33,967 bases of DNA from Chara braunii (Eukaryota; Streptophyta; Charophyceae; Charales; Characeae), in NCBI GenBank assembly GCA_003427395.1, contig BFEA01000309.1, positions 1,333,705 through 1,367,671 of the forward strand. Direction: 5' to 3'. Shown here in pieces: positions 1 through 11,123 of the stretch. Both the position numbers and the translations under genes were made by a program. Under the pieces are notes generated by a model. It did no database searches, was not told the DNA's origin, and saw only the letters and a list, made by a program, of their open reading frames with translations. Every line of letters starts with the position of its first letter. The first letter of the stretch is position 1.

Positions 1-460
1 CTGTCGGCGGTCACCACTCGTCCAAACGGAGTCCGTTTTCCCCGACTAAGGTTTCAAAATGTCGGGAAAAATGCGGCGACCAACTTTGGTCCGGGCGGTG
101 ATTTCCTAATTTCGCTTCTTTTCTTCGTTATAAAAATAAAAAGAAATTCTTGATTTTCAGAATTTTTAATTAAAAAATACAAAAAAATCCATATCGCTTT
201 TTCTAGCCGTTAGAATTTTTCAAAAAACACCTCAAAATGTTCGCCTCGTCGAGAGGTCGAACTTTGCTCCCCGTGCGACTTGCGCAAAATCGCGCGGATC
301 AGGAGTTATTTCAAAAAAACTATTTCAAAAATATCAAAACTTAAAGCTAATCAAGAAAACAGACTAATTAGTGTTGGCACTAATCAGCCCGCGCACCCCC
401 GTTGATTGGGGAAGGCCGCGGCCTTGGGGGTGCTACTCCCCTCCCCGGCAACGGCGCCAC
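1..460 (-). mobile_element. 5' internal leader of an LTR retrotransposon (cut by window start)
   Basis: This stretch lies on the internal side of the primer-binding site at 442-459, so on the minus strand it is the untranslated leader that follows the 5' LTR. It has no open frame of note and is AT-rich between 120 and 350. The gag and pol genes would lie beyond the left edge of the window. The assignment rests on the adjacent primer site and LTR; nothing in the leader itself is diagnostic. Confidence 0.45.
442..459 (-). promoter_or_regulatory. Primer-binding site matching tRNA-Asp
   Basis: Read on the minus strand this is TGGCGCCGTTGCCGGGGA, an 18-base match to the complement of the 3' end of plant tRNA-Asp as I know it. 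Reverse transcriptase uses this site to start minus-strand DNA synthesis. It lies one base inside the LTR end at 461, the usual spacing. The length of the match and the LTR ending in CA make chance unlikely. Confidence 0.75.
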
Positions 461-660
461 TGTTAGGTTAGAGGAAACCCAGGGAGGGTCATCTGCAGTT
501 CGCTGAAGCCATGGGCTACGACGCCTGTCACCTCGCCGCGCCCGCTTCCGAGGTCCTAAGCGTCCTGCAAGTGTCTGGGGTCAGAAACCCTTGCTTCTCT
601 CCTTGATGACGCGGACTTATCCCCCCCTTGGGAATTACGGCTTGCGAGAAGGGAGTAACA
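461..660 (-). mobile_element. 200-bp LTR (5' LTR of a minus-strand element)
   Basis: The block runs from TGTTAG at 461 to GTAACA at 660, so read on the minus strand it starts TGTTAC and ends CTAACA. The TG...CA ends and matching 5-bp inverted tips are the hallmark of an LTR. The inner end abuts the tRNA-Asp primer site. The outer end at 660 is inferred from the inverted tips only, because the second LTR lies outside the window and the target-site duplication cannot be tested. The base after it (661-665, CTTTA) would be one half of that duplication. Confidence 0.55.
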
Positions 661-850
661 CTTTAAATGGATGAGATTCATAAACAAAGACCGTACGGTG
701 CGGGAACCAGTCTCGTACCAGTTCTCCGCTGCTGTACTCGTACTCAGTGTGACTTGCTGTTTTCGGCATTCGGGAATCCAAGACTTCGACTTTGTGCCTT
801 GCCACTGTGTCTGCGTCCGATCCTCAGTCTGAGTGCGTCGAGTCGAGTGA

Positions 851-905
851 GTGGGTGTGTGTGTGTGCTCTCACTCTCTCCCTCTCTCTCCTCTCCCTCG
901 GCTCA
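851..905. repeat. GT then CT-rich microsatellite
   Basis: A run of alternating GT passes directly into a CTCT/CCCTCT tract. Apparent ORFs at 667-1051 cross this low-complexity DNA and have no coding signature. The rest of 661-990 holds nothing I recognise. Confidence 0.7.
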
Positions 906-990
906 CCTCAGCCTCACGCTCGTTACATAACTGGGGCGTTGGGGGTTGGTGGTTATGGAGGCGGATGAGAGATGCTTCAAGGGTTGGGTT

Positions 991-1013
991 TTTTATTTTT
1001 TATTTATTTAATT

Positions 1014-1044
<31 letters not shown>

Positions 1045-1046
1045 TT
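991..1046. repeat. (TTTA)n microsatellite
   Basis: TTTA repeats run almost perfectly from about 1015 to 1046, preceded by imperfect T-rich copies from 991. Confidence 0.9.
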
Positions 1047-1120
1047 CGTAGGGCCACGTGTTCCGGACCGCGCGCATCAATTTCGTTTTTCCGAAAAGCG
1101 CAGGAGCGGCCCATTTTCGC

Positions 1121-1172
1121 ATTTAACGAGAATTCAATGGGATTTTTTTGAATTTAACGGGATTCAACGGGA
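1121..1172. repeat. Two-copy degenerate repeat
   Basis: ATTTAACGAGAATTCAATGG at 1121 is followed by a near copy, ATTTAACGGGATTCAACGGG, at 1152, separated by a T-rich stretch. Confidence 0.5.
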
Positions 1173-1254
1173 GTTTAATTCCCCTGTTTTCCGTTAAAAA
1201 GATACACAGATAACACGTGTTTCGGGTTCAATATAACCGTTGAGGTCGACCCCA

Positions 1255-1282
1255 GCTTCGATATGCAGGCTTCGATATGCAG
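1255..1282. repeat. 14-bp perfect tandem duplication
   Basis: GCTTCGATATGCAG occurs twice head to tail with no mismatch, which points to a recent slippage event. Confidence 0.85.
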
Positions 1283-1638
1283 ATAATCGGTTTCAAGACT
1301 GACCAAACGTCGTGCCGAAATATTTTTGTTCATGATGATAAGATCCCTGTTCACATTCTCGATCCAAAAGGAATACTTGCTCGCGTACGACGAGGTTTCG
1401 TAGGACGTTGTCTCGTATACAACGTCGCACCATGGTGCGTCGTCCTGATCCATCCTGCAGGATAAGAAATCAGAATTAGTTCGTAGTTAACGTTTTGTCA
1501 TTATCTTTGCGGAGTTCGTAGCTAACAAATCCGAATCAGTTCGCATTTTACTAAATGGGCACGTCGGATGGACCGGAAAGACAGTCGTTCCCCAGTGCCA
1601 CAAGTGCTTTCTCGCAGACGGATGTCGATATTAATAAG

Positions 1639-2612
1639 TCATGTCACAAATTTGCTTTCACCCGTTTCTTTGCGGAAGGGTATTCTCCAGGAATAAGCCA
1701 CGGTTTCGGCACGTTGCCATTGTTCCTCGTCTGAAGTGGAAAGTTTCCACCTCTTCGTCCAAGCGTCGGAGTACCTTTCACGAAGATCGGACGAGTGACC
1801 TGTAGGCACCCACCACTGTATACATAAACAACCAAAATTAGGAAAGGAACGGTCGTCGACAACCTCAGACTGTGCTCTACCTACCCAAAATGGGACACAT
1901 TGAGACAGTTCCCCATCGGGTGGCCTAACAATCACTAAATCACATTTGTTTATATGGCGCCGAGGGTCGAAGTCCACTTTTGGACAGTCCGCCCTCGGTC
2001 CTACATATATAAGTGAAGCCTCTGGTGAAGGAGGGTCGGTTTTTTGAACTTCAACCACAGTTTTGACTGATTGTGGCCAGAAGGTGTGAGGATAGATCTC
2101 GGGCTCGTCCGCCTCGAGGACATCCTCTTCCTCACCCTCTTCCATCTCCTTCTTCTTTTGCTCTTGCATCATATCGTCCGCCTCGACGAAGATGGTTCTC
2201 TAGTAAGACAAAGCATTCTCCCGCGTGTAGACATCGTCCTTCCTATATGTCTACCACATGTGTTTATGTTGTTCGAGGACATCCAGTAATTTTTGGACAC
2301 TGTCACGAGCCATCCAAAAATCGTCTTTAACGACACAGGGAATAACACATGGTTGTGGAGGGGAGGTAGGGCCTGCATACTCTCCATCGACAACCGGGAA
2401 CCAGTGAACTGGTCTGCCTTCCGGCATCCATTCCTCATCCGTGCAATACGTTTTGTACACCATGACGGGACTACCATCCCGCATGAAGAATTTGAAGAGT
2501 TGCGGTTTAGACAAACCGACAATGCTTTTATCAACGTTGTCGTGCAGCTCCAGCCTTACGCTGCCCTTTACTTCCTTGATAATGTCACCTAACGAGAGGT
2601 GGATCCGGTTGT
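1639..2612 (-). pseudogene. DUF7869-like protein, C-terminal fragment (copy 1)
   Basis: The minus-strand frame from about 2612 down to a TGA at 1639 is one reading frame broken by TAG codons at 2251-2253 and 2200-2202. It aligns by eye with the C-terminal part of copy 2 (20786-22933): LSKPQLFKFFM matches ISKPHLLKFLM, GEYAGP matches ESYAGP, and after a Glu-rich linker FWP...FDP...VRP...FWVG matches the same series in copy 2. At the second stop copy 2 has Trp, one base away from TAG. The catalytic-type region and N-terminus are absent. The last part (about 1650-2060) looks like a small BAH- or SH3-like domain with VIVRP and PFWVGRA motifs. I take it as a 5'-truncated dead copy. The family name is from memory of DUF7869 motifs and was not searched. 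Confidence 0.65.
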
Positions 2613-4390
2613 TTTATCCGACGGAAGCATAATCGACTTCGAGGAATTCCAACATCAGGCCGCGCCGTAGGCATCGAGACTAGGGCGCCCGAGAAGAGTG
2701 GGCGTTGAATTCCGGGTAGTCGATCTTTTGTAAGAACTATCGAGGCTTACGGCTGGCGGATCATAAAACCGGATTGACTACGAAAGAGACGCCGGAGGTT
2801 CCAAAAAGGACTTGGCGCGAGAACACGGGATCTATGCTCAATGGATGAACGGCGACACCAAGGTAGTGAGATAGAGCTTGAGACAAAACCTCCGACGAAG
2901 TAAGCTGCAATAGCACCAGAATTCACCGCCCGACCGAAATGGAATAAAACCGCTAAGCGGCCTTACTTGGGGCCTTGGCTTTCGGTCCTAATCTAGGGCC
3001 TAAAGCAGGGAAGAAGGGTCGTTGGGTTAACAAGTCTACTACTTTGGTTGACCTGCGAACATTTGTGGGCCTCAGTGCCGCTCACATGGGGACCACTAGA
3101 GCCTAGGCAACTTCAGGCCTAAGTTCGAAATAAGTTGCGGTACCGGGGCGCTGCATTAGGCCGGTACCCGACAAAAAGGCCCCCTTCGCCGAAAACCCTT
3201 TCGGGGGCCCAAATTGGCCCGGACCTAGGTTCGGGGACTGCCACAGTACCGGGGCACTGCAAAGTTCACGACTCCAGCGGCACACCGGACGGCTGGAGCC
3301 TCGTGGAGGTGGGCCCAACGAAAGGACACTTCCCAGATGCGCACTTACGGGCGCACGGGACATTTCGGAGATACGCACTTACATCGCACTACGGGAGCTC
3401 GGGAGGGCACTTTTTCGGCTGGCGCACGTGCAGGCGCACAGGAAGAGCTGGGGAGACTTGGGACGCGCACGTACAGGCGTTCTATGAGCAACTCGAGACT
3501 TCCCTGGGGCGCTCGTGCAGGTGCGCGAGCGCATCAACGGGAGAAGCGCTCAGGAGAAGAGAGACGCGCGAGAGAGGTAAGTAGGGAGCGGAAAGGGAGT
3601 TAGAGGAGGGTAGTACGTGCGTGCCATAGCTGCGTGCGGACACATACCCGCACGGATACATGCACGAGCGCTTCCGCGCGTCCTGAAGAGGCGCGCGCGA
3701 AAGTGCACAGCCGTGCGGAATGACTGCGCATCGATTGATTGGCTCCGCGAGGGAACACGCGCAACCGCGCGCACATTGGCTCGATCGGGTTGAGGGACGG
3801 GCGAACGCACTTGCATCTGCATGATCAGATCGGAGGGAACGAGAACACGAACAGTCGCGTGCACCTTCGCGCGATCAGGATCGTAAGGGCGAGCACACGC
3901 TATCACACTTTTTCCCAGTCGGGCCCCTTCGGACCACCAGAAAGCCAACAGGTTGTCACACAGGATTTGGTTGTTGATTGCAATAAATAAAATAAACTAA
4001 ATAATGCAAAACCCTTCCTATTGTGTGCGTCTGGCTTCGAGCAAGACCCTTCAATTACGGTCTTCGCCGGTCCCCGGTCTTCAAAATCTTTTATTTTGAT
4101 TCGGAACAGCAGAGAATCGTGCAAATAATAATCATAAAATTGGGGAGTGCTATGCATGCATCAATTGTGTCAATCTGATTTTGAGAACCGTGACAGAGCC
4201 TTTAGAGAAATGCAATCATCAAACATGGCAATGCAAAAAGCAAGGTCGACTGACTCGAGCAATGACAAAACAAAGTCAGGCGAGGGAAGAATGAGAACTC
4301 ATAATAGCCTCAGAAAGTACACATGTAGGGAACACAGTCAGCACCAGTCAAGAGTCCTTACTCATCCCTCTGAACCTCACACTCAGTTTC
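2613..4390. other. Intergenic, GC-rich, no gene seen
   Basis: No frame here looks coding on either strand. Around 3177-3212 a GGCCCCC...GGGGGCC inverted repeat can form a hairpin. The string TACCGGGGCRCTGCA appears twice, near 3141 and 3248. From 3330 to 3900 the DNA is CpG-rich with many GCGCAC and CGCACTTAC words, giving spurious overlapping frames. Confidence 0.5.
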
Positions 4391-5059
4391 TCACTTTGCG
4401 GTACGTTTCTTGTGCCTCGAGCCATGTCCCCGTACCTTTTGAGCCTGTGGCCTCTTAATGTAGAGCCACCTGAAGCCTGCTAGTTCCGAGCACTTCCATC
4501 CAAGTCCCACGATACGGAAGTCAACCATAGCACATAATTCCTCCCATAGAGTAGGAAGATATGGCTGAGAGAAAATCCCTCGTCTGAGATGTGGGAACTT
4601 GGAAGGCTCGGTAGTTGCCTCATAGTCAATCACTGCAGGTGAAATGTACCTCTTTGCCAGATCCACGAGTTCGCCCCAATAAGAGCTGCCAGTGAGGGTA
4701 AAGGGTACCGGAGGCTTGGGGTAGTCTATGTAGAGCTTCGGTCCGTAGTTGTGGATCAGTTTAATACCACTCCCATCAAGCTCCCTTTCCCTCTCTTCAA
4801 GGCACCTGGCTGCGGTGACCCAGACTGAATCGAAGTGCTCGTGTGCCTCTTTCCCCTTCCTCACATAGGACCTTAGATCATAAGCATCGTCGCCTGCAAA
4901 ACTGGTGAGAACGACAAAGACTGATAGATCGCCTTGTCTGAAGCCTTCTGCGTTGACGTATCTGTATTGGAAAGCATCCTTGGAGGAAATCTGATTGAGA
5001 CTGTTCAGAACAGTCCCTGGGACTGAGAATAACTGGACTGTACTCATGTGTCGTGACAT
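4391..5059 (-). CDS. Unrecognised 222-aa protein
   Basis: I do not recognise this protein. From the ATG at 5057-5059 it encodes 222 residues; a second ATG lies four codons on, and the frame stays open upstream of the first ATG without another ATG nearby, so the start is uncertain. CCTACACCAG just upstream could be a splice acceptor, making this a terminal exon. The composition is protein-like: mixed hydrophobic and charged, with Trp and Tyr throughout, no low complexity, and aromatic-rich segments such as GPKLYIDYPKPPVPF and LWEELCAMVDFRIVGLGW. The C-terminus is strongly basic (KVRGHGSRHKKRTAK), which could be a nuclear-localisation or nucleic-acid-binding tail. No signal peptide or membrane segment is visible. 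Unlike nearly all other frames in the window it has no internal break, so it is either a real gene or a young element ORF. Confidence 0.5.
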   Translation of the reverse strand: MSRHMSTVQLFSVPGTVLNSLNQISSKDAFQYRYVNAEGFRQGDLSVFVVLTSFAGDDAYDLRSYVRKGKEAHEHFDSVWVTAARCLEERERELDGSGIKLIHNYGPKLYIDYPKPPVPFTLTGSSYWGELVDLAKRYISPAVIDYEATTEPSKFPHLRRGIFSQPYLPTLWEELCAMVDFRIVGLGWKCSELAGFRWLYIKRPQAQKVRGHGSRHKKRTAK

Positions 5060-5159
5060 ACGCCAAGATCGATTACTGGTGTAGGGCAAAGAATTTAGCC
5101 TGTGCTGATCGTTCTTAACCGTAAATCTCGAGTGGTTTGAGCTGGAGAATTATAGATTG

Positions 5160-5300
5160 ATCTTGATTGAATGTCTGCTTGAAGGCTGTTCGAATATTTG
5201 CTTGAATATTGACTGAATGTTGTCTGAGCATTGACCGAATGTTGCCTTAATGATGCCCGAATATTGTCTAAATATTGTCCGAATGTTGTCTGATTGATAT
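5160..5300. repeat. Short degenerate tandem repeat (about 15-16-bp unit)
   Basis: The words GAATGTTGTCTG, GAATGTTGCC, GAATATTGTC and AAATATTGTC follow one another at roughly 15-16-bp steps. A small minus-strand frame (5095-5307) is Gln, Ser and Asn-rich only because of this repeat. Confidence 0.6.
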
Positions 5301-5309
5301 TTGACATAT

Positions 5310-7660
5310 TGAGCCACTAGGTTGTTGGCTCACAGGGCTTTGCACGATAGAAAGAAATGCAGATTGTTGATGAGGGCTTGCCGGTTCAGATGTTGATGGG
5401 GGTTTTCGGAGAAGGTAGATCAGATACCGTCGAGCTCATGCGAGCGTTGCCCTGGCCTATTTTATTGTCTCTAGTAATGAACTAGTACTGTGCAGTTTAT
5501 CGTTGTGACCATAGAAGTAAATCACGTACTCAATGTACAATTCACCTTTCACCATCTGTATCACATACTCGCGTTGAACTTTCCTATGTAATTCCATATC
5601 ACGGTATGCTTCTTCCTCCCATTCCTCTCTTATCCCTGTTCAATCCGCTTTTCACCACCAAGACCCCCCGTCTTTCATGATCACTACAGGCTTTGGTCAA
5701 TGATCAGGATGGACCGTAGTTAGCTCAAGAGGCACTTCACACAAGAAGCGAAAAGGTCGCTCTCAAGACTTAAGTGACTTGACTAAGAAGAAGGCAGGAG
5801 AGTTTGGCTAACAAGGGATTAAATTGCTATTGCTTGGATATCAGAGTAGGACCTGTACCGTCAGGGACCAGATTAAGAATTGTCAGCATCAACTATTCGA
5901 GCCAAGCCGACTTGGTCAATTTTCCCAGTACTTGCCAATGAACCTCAGGCCGATCCTACGGATTCCACTCTTGCGCTTTCGTCTATGTCGTAAGGAACGG
6001 TCATAGTCGAATTGTCTCCCTCTTAGGACGCTATCACAGCGGGTTTAGGAGAACTTGCCAGGCTGCTTTCTTGGGAGACCTCAACGCACAAATTTGCTTC
6101 TTAGTCTGTTCACACTGATGGATCTGTCGGGGCTGAATGTAGGACCAGGTATCGGGGCGTGCAACAACAAGTCTCAACCGAATCACACGACCGGTCTCAA
6201 CTGAGATGCATGACAATTAACTGACGGTAACCTTACTGGCAGGAGACTTTGTCAACAGTTTTCTAACAATTTACGTCCCTGATAAAACAACAGTTGTTGG
6301 GCTCCTGGCTGTGTCCTCCCGGAGCCTAGACCGAACGCTTAGCCTAGACTTGATGTTAATGCTGGCAACCGTCGGTTCAGTCTAGACTTCGACTGTGCAA
6401 ATGTGGACTATAAGTCCTTGTCTCTGAGCAAATAAGACTTGCACCCCAAGTTGACAAGAGAACTCTTTAATTGCATTTCTGCAATTGTACTCTCAGAGTA
6501 ACCGAAAGGTTCACCCTCTCAAGTTCATAAGGGGAACGTAGATCTCTCTCCTAGACAGCAGTATGTATCTGTGGCAGTCTGGTTAGGGGTTTTACCACCA
6601 GTTCCCTTGGTCAACTCATCTGAAGTCAGCCCCTTTCCAGTCTGTTACTTTCTTAGGAAGTTTTCTTGAAAATTCCGCTGTCGTATCGTTGATCTGGTAA
6701 GACTAGTTTATGTTCACAAGCAGGGGTGAATGTTGATGGGGATTCGAACTGAGGGCCCCCGGTAATTCTAACGACTGAGCACTGCAGAGATTATATTCCA
6801 CTGGCCTTGAACCGTTTAATGATGAAATTCTGGGAAGATGCGGGCTACCAGGTGGTATTGCTAATCACGATGCTGACACAAGAATCGCCTTGCAGAACAG
6901 ACTATTGGTCTGAGGTGTCTTTGCTAGAGAGTGGTCAATATTAACTCGCTGATAACCGGGGTTGGATGATGATGAACTCTATTTGAAAATTACCGACTAT
7001 TAAGAATACCGAAACACACTCTAACTCGCAGGTTAACAACAGACAGAGAAAGAGGGAATCTGACTAAGGGATCCAAAGCCGCATTCACAGAGTCAGTGAT
7101 ACTCATGTCCAGATATCTTAGAGTTTGTTGGATGTCCGATCAAGACAAAACTTTTGGATCGAATAGTGTTATTTGTTCCTAAGGGGTCTTTTCGTGACTC
7201 GCTCACCCGATAGGGATAGCTCTAGAGCTTTCCTGGTTGAGAATGGAAGACCTTCTCAATAGTCTGCCGCGTGTAACCACCAAGATAATGATCGACGGAG
7301 TCACTTCTATTACCCACGAGGCTAACCTCCATCAGACTGGCTGCTACTAAGCGAGAATAAGCCACGAAAGGATTTGTCTATGGGGGTCTCATCCATGCGC
7401 AATTAGACGATTTAAGCCTTCCAAACAAAAGAAAATTGTTTGCCTTGTTGTCAGTCAATTGCTTTTCCTTTCTTTCTGCTTTCGTTCTCCCACTGGGCGT
7501 ATCAAATCAGTCCCCATCAAGAAAATACTTGGCCAGAAAGTAGGCCACTCTTCTAAGAATTGACTCCTTCTTACTCATCCTGCGCAGGAGGGCGAACGAG
7601 ATCAAGTTATTCTTGCTTCGGGGCTGATCTGGGAATACACAGCTTCACCCCGCTTTAGTG
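5310..7660. other. Long stretch without recognisable gene
   Basis: Frames on both strands are short (60-70 codons) and have no family signature. Base composition is balanced, and there are no long homopolymers or obvious repeats. It may be very old element DNA or host intergenic sequence. Confidence 0.5.
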
Positions 7661-9745
7661 GGTTGCTTACCCCGGTGGACTAAACACGTTTTTAAGCCCA
7701 TCAACCCAACGAAATGGACCGCATACGATCACATTGTATTGATCGCCCATACAGCGAGAGCTCCGTTGGAGCACGTAAATAGGGAGACAGATGAAGACTG
7801 AGAGACAAAAGAGGCGAGAAATCTTTAGGTGAACCAAAACTTGGGTCTTATCTGTGACTAGACTCATTTTCACAATTAGACCCAGTCATCATTTTCTAAT
7901 TCGACCCTGACACTCAGACCGCTTCCCATACACAATGCACCGACCCAATATTCCGCTCGCTGACATGCCTGTCCACGCCCACAGGGATGGACAGTATGTC
8001 ACGCAACGAAAACCTGATCACACCTGGTTATTGGGGAAGTTAGGCACAACTATGACCCGATTGCACTCAATTACGGCTTCAGAGGCCATCACAACAGAGA
8101 TTTGGATCACGCTCGGTTTAACAGTTTCAAGAACTGATATAGTCGAGTGACTGAAGATGGTGAACTCACCTCACATCCGTTTGCCTAGCTACCCCTCTTA
8201 CCTGCACCACGTTTATGCGTTTCCTGCACGTTCATACTGGCCTCTCTCGAAACTACTTCACCTTCCCACTGAAGCCGTCACCATCCGTGCTCATTCCGTC
8301 AGTCCTCACAAGTGCATCACTCATTACGTATACACATGTCTCCTCATTGACCCCTTTGCGCTTGCTCACCACACGGCCAGTAGTAAATACAATAACCCAT
8401 CAATCATACACTCTGACAGTTCCAAACGTGCAAGTTGAGTCCCCATCCGCTCAAAGGTGACTATGTCAGTCACAACGACTCCATGCACTGGTGCCTGAGA
8501 GCCGATCAAAACTGGGATGAAAAGTGGAATGATGCACGGTTCTTGGTGAGTTGCCGCAATCGCCAGCGAAAATGAGAGAGATGACGTTTCCTCGTGACAA
8601 GTCCGACTTTCCTTTGCACATGCCCCTCTCTCTCCCTTCAACACGACCCATATGTCAGGCATCTGAAAGGTAACTCTACTGGACGCTCCTACAATGACTG
8701 AGTCGCATGCCAATGAAAGCAAGATTTGGCATGTACAGAGGGGTGACACTCTGTAGTTACCCAGCGGGAGACTGATGACGTTACCCTACGAAGACGTACG
8801 TCCCCGCTGGAGAGTTATGCATGCTGCTTGTTGCCGTCACAGGCGAGTGATGACGACAACAGCCCAAGAGACACTCGTCTCTCCCTCTTCCTGCTTGACT
8901 TCCTTCCAGCTTACTCACGCAAATCACGCATGTCACCAGTGATTCTTTCGCTTCATCTCTCCCTTCTTTCCCTCACTCTGATTGCACTCGTCACCTCCTC
9001 CCTCTCAGTCGAGTTACAGTTGCTCGAGCGCCATCCGCCTCTTGCACTTACATCACCGCTCTGGTCGCGCCAGATTACTCGACTAGGCTGTGTGTCTCAC
9101 TTCACTTCACTGTTGCCTCACGTAACTCGTGACCGGTGCATTGCCTCTTAACCTATGCATACACTGCTTGAGACGCTCAAGCGGGACTTTCTTGTCTAAT
9201 CATTCAAGGAGGAAGGATAGTAGCGATGACCGCCAACTCGTACGACGGTGAGTCTGCCTTAGTTGTTGCACACACAAGATGGGGGTGCCGCTCTAGCGTC
9301 TCCAGTCCTGAAGACAAAAAAAGCAGTACACCACACTGAGACTCTCTCGATAGAGGGTTATGATCGTGCCAATTTAATTTCTCCTTTTCATGCTTTGACT
9401 CAGATCTTCAGCAGTGTGTGCACCCACCATAATTCACCAGGCGCAAAACACCAGGCGTGAACATGAAGGCAGTGGTTGACGTCAGCCGCGTTGTGCAAGC
9501 TCGTGTCCTCCTCGCGGTCATGCAGTCCCCTGTAACTGCCTCACCTTTCGTCTTGCCCTCTTTGCTCGTCGACCTCCCTCTGACTCTCGCCGCTCCGCGG
9601 CCTAGCTCTTCCGTCATCCCGAGTTGACTTCCAGGCCAGCTCTCAACCACCTCGTGAGGACGTGGAGGTAGCAGCTCATGCCCACCACACTTCGCTAACT
9701 CGCGCCCCTCTCTTTTTCCAAGTCTCTCCTTTCGTTGACCCTCAC
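7661..9745. other. Pyrimidine-biased stretch rich in CACTC words, no clear gene
   Basis: From about 7900 the plus strand is rich in CTCACTC, ACTCGTC and CTCTCCCT words. The resulting open frames on either strand are low in diversity (Ser, Leu, Thr on plus; Glu, Arg, Gly on minus). A 127-codon frame at 8366-8749 (-) is the most protein-like but matches nothing I know and overlaps other frames. Confidence 0.4.
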
Positions 9746-10358
9746 TCATTCCTCCGGGCCACTCGACGTGCCGTCTGTGTGCGCCTGCCCCGTCTCGAAC
9801 TCCGTCCAGTATTTCACTAGCCCGCTTGTTACAATCACACACCTCCTTCCTTTGCCTCCCGCCTTTTCTGTCCCGCGCCCTCTGGGACTCCGTTGTCGCG
9901 AGCTGGCCTCGGGCCCGCCTTCCACAGGTTGTGCCTGAGGGTGGTTCTTGCGAACCTGGTCCGGCCTGTTCCAGGACTGGAGATCGGTTTCCCGGTCTCC
10001 AGCCTCACTCATCTCACTCTCTCCCCCTGAGTCCCTGTCCAGGTGGGCTTGTTCTCGGTCCACCGTGTCTGCTGAGGTCTCAGTCTTATGATATGCGACC
10101 ATTACTTGCATCCTTGTCGTCACCCCGTCTCTCCTACAGCGTCGCTCGACCCAAATCCTTGGCTTCTGTAATAGCATCTTGCAGCTTCGGGTTAGTTCTC
10201 ATTTCCTCCTCCTTAGCCCCCTCCACATTAATCTTTAGTCTCAGTTCGTCTCCCCCATCGTAACTGAGCATCACCGTAATCCAGGGCCCTTCCCCAAACA
10301 TGGGCTTCCAGCGAGTCTGGAGGTACCAGTAGCATGGTCTATAGCCATGCAGTGCCAT
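9746..10358 (-). pseudogene. Decayed ORF, possibly gag-like
   Basis: Two minus-strand frames abut with a one-step frame change near 10134-10145. The upstream part (ATG at 10356-10358, 74 residues) reads like a genuine folded domain, with GYRPCYWYLQTRWKP, a Tyr-Asp-Gly-Gly turn and a Lys/Glu-rich end. The downstream part (to 9746) is hydrophilic and Arg/Glu/Asp/Gly-rich. I cannot name the family; an element-encoded structural protein is a guess from the repeat-rich setting. If the frameshift is real the gene is dead. Confidence 0.3.
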
Positions 10359-10669
10359 TGCCAGATTTTACTCAACAGACCTTGCACCAGCCCAGGCCAC
10401 TGACCCAGAATAGTTAGACCTAACTACTCAACGCACAAAACAGGCGCACACAAGTGATCTCCCGTATGCCCGCTGAAGTAACCTAGCCCTCTACCCTCAA
10501 CCCGCTAACACTCAGCATAGCGAGGTCACTGAGACCCGGATAATGGATGCTAGTCTCCCCTCTTCCTCTTTTAGGGTCTTCACTTACCTCGATCCCCGTG
10601 CTCTAAACGAGAAATCTAAGCAAAATTTCTCAGAGTCACATCCCTTTTTAGATTTTGTAATTACATGAA

Positions 10670-10686
10670 CATAATAATAATAATAA
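10670..10686. repeat. (ATA)n trinucleotide run
   Basis: Six near-perfect ATA/TAA units followed by an A-rich stretch. It may be the tail of an older non-LTR insertion lying immediately upstream of a second unit that ends at about 11120. Confidence 0.7.
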
Positions 10687-10689
10687 GTA

Positions 10690-11123
10690 TAAAAGGAAAT
10701 TAAAGAGGCAGTACCCCAATGGTCGTAGGGCCAGCCATTGCCTGAAAAAAACGCAGAACTTAACGTCGTGGTCCCATAACGGAATCCCGACCAATACTCC
10801 TATCCTCTTCAAAAGTGGACCGTCGGCCTATCCCTGTCGGGTACCCGTGTCCGATGGCAAGGAGGGGGCTTATGACCCTTCCTTGGAGGGTGATAAGCCT
10901 CCTACCAATGCGGCCGTGGGTCGCCCCTCTTTTGGGGTCCCATTACGTGGCGCACAAGCAAATAGCTCATCCACAGACGGTATACGAGGGGTCGGCCAGC
11001 TTAGGCCGTAGACCAAAGTCTGAGCTCGGAATTCGACCCGTTGGGTTTCCCGTGAAATGACAGGTCGAACGAAAATTAAATAATAGTAGTAATAATAATA
11101 ATAATAATAATAGTAGTAGCAGC
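10690..11123 (+). mobile_element. Possible 3' end of a non-LTR element with (AAT)n tail
   Basis: About 400 bp of moderately GC-rich sequence with no frame ends in an AATAATAAT/AGTAGT run at 11080-11120. I-clade LINEs characteristically end in short TAA-type repeats rather than poly-A, and dead copies usually keep only the 3' end. No reverse-transcriptase motif is present here, so the call rests only on the tail and the adjacent similar tail at 10670. Confidence 0.3.

Noticed and set aside
6735-6795. tRNA-like minus-strand sequence with GCTCAGTCGTTAG and GTTCGAATCCCC
   Set aside because: The distance between the two boxes is about 12 nt too short and the T stem does not pair, so it is not a tRNA; at most a weak polymerase III motif.
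8366-8749. 127-codon minus-strand ORF
   Set aside because: Some protein-like composition, but no recognisable motif and overlapping frames of similar length; not supported as a gene.
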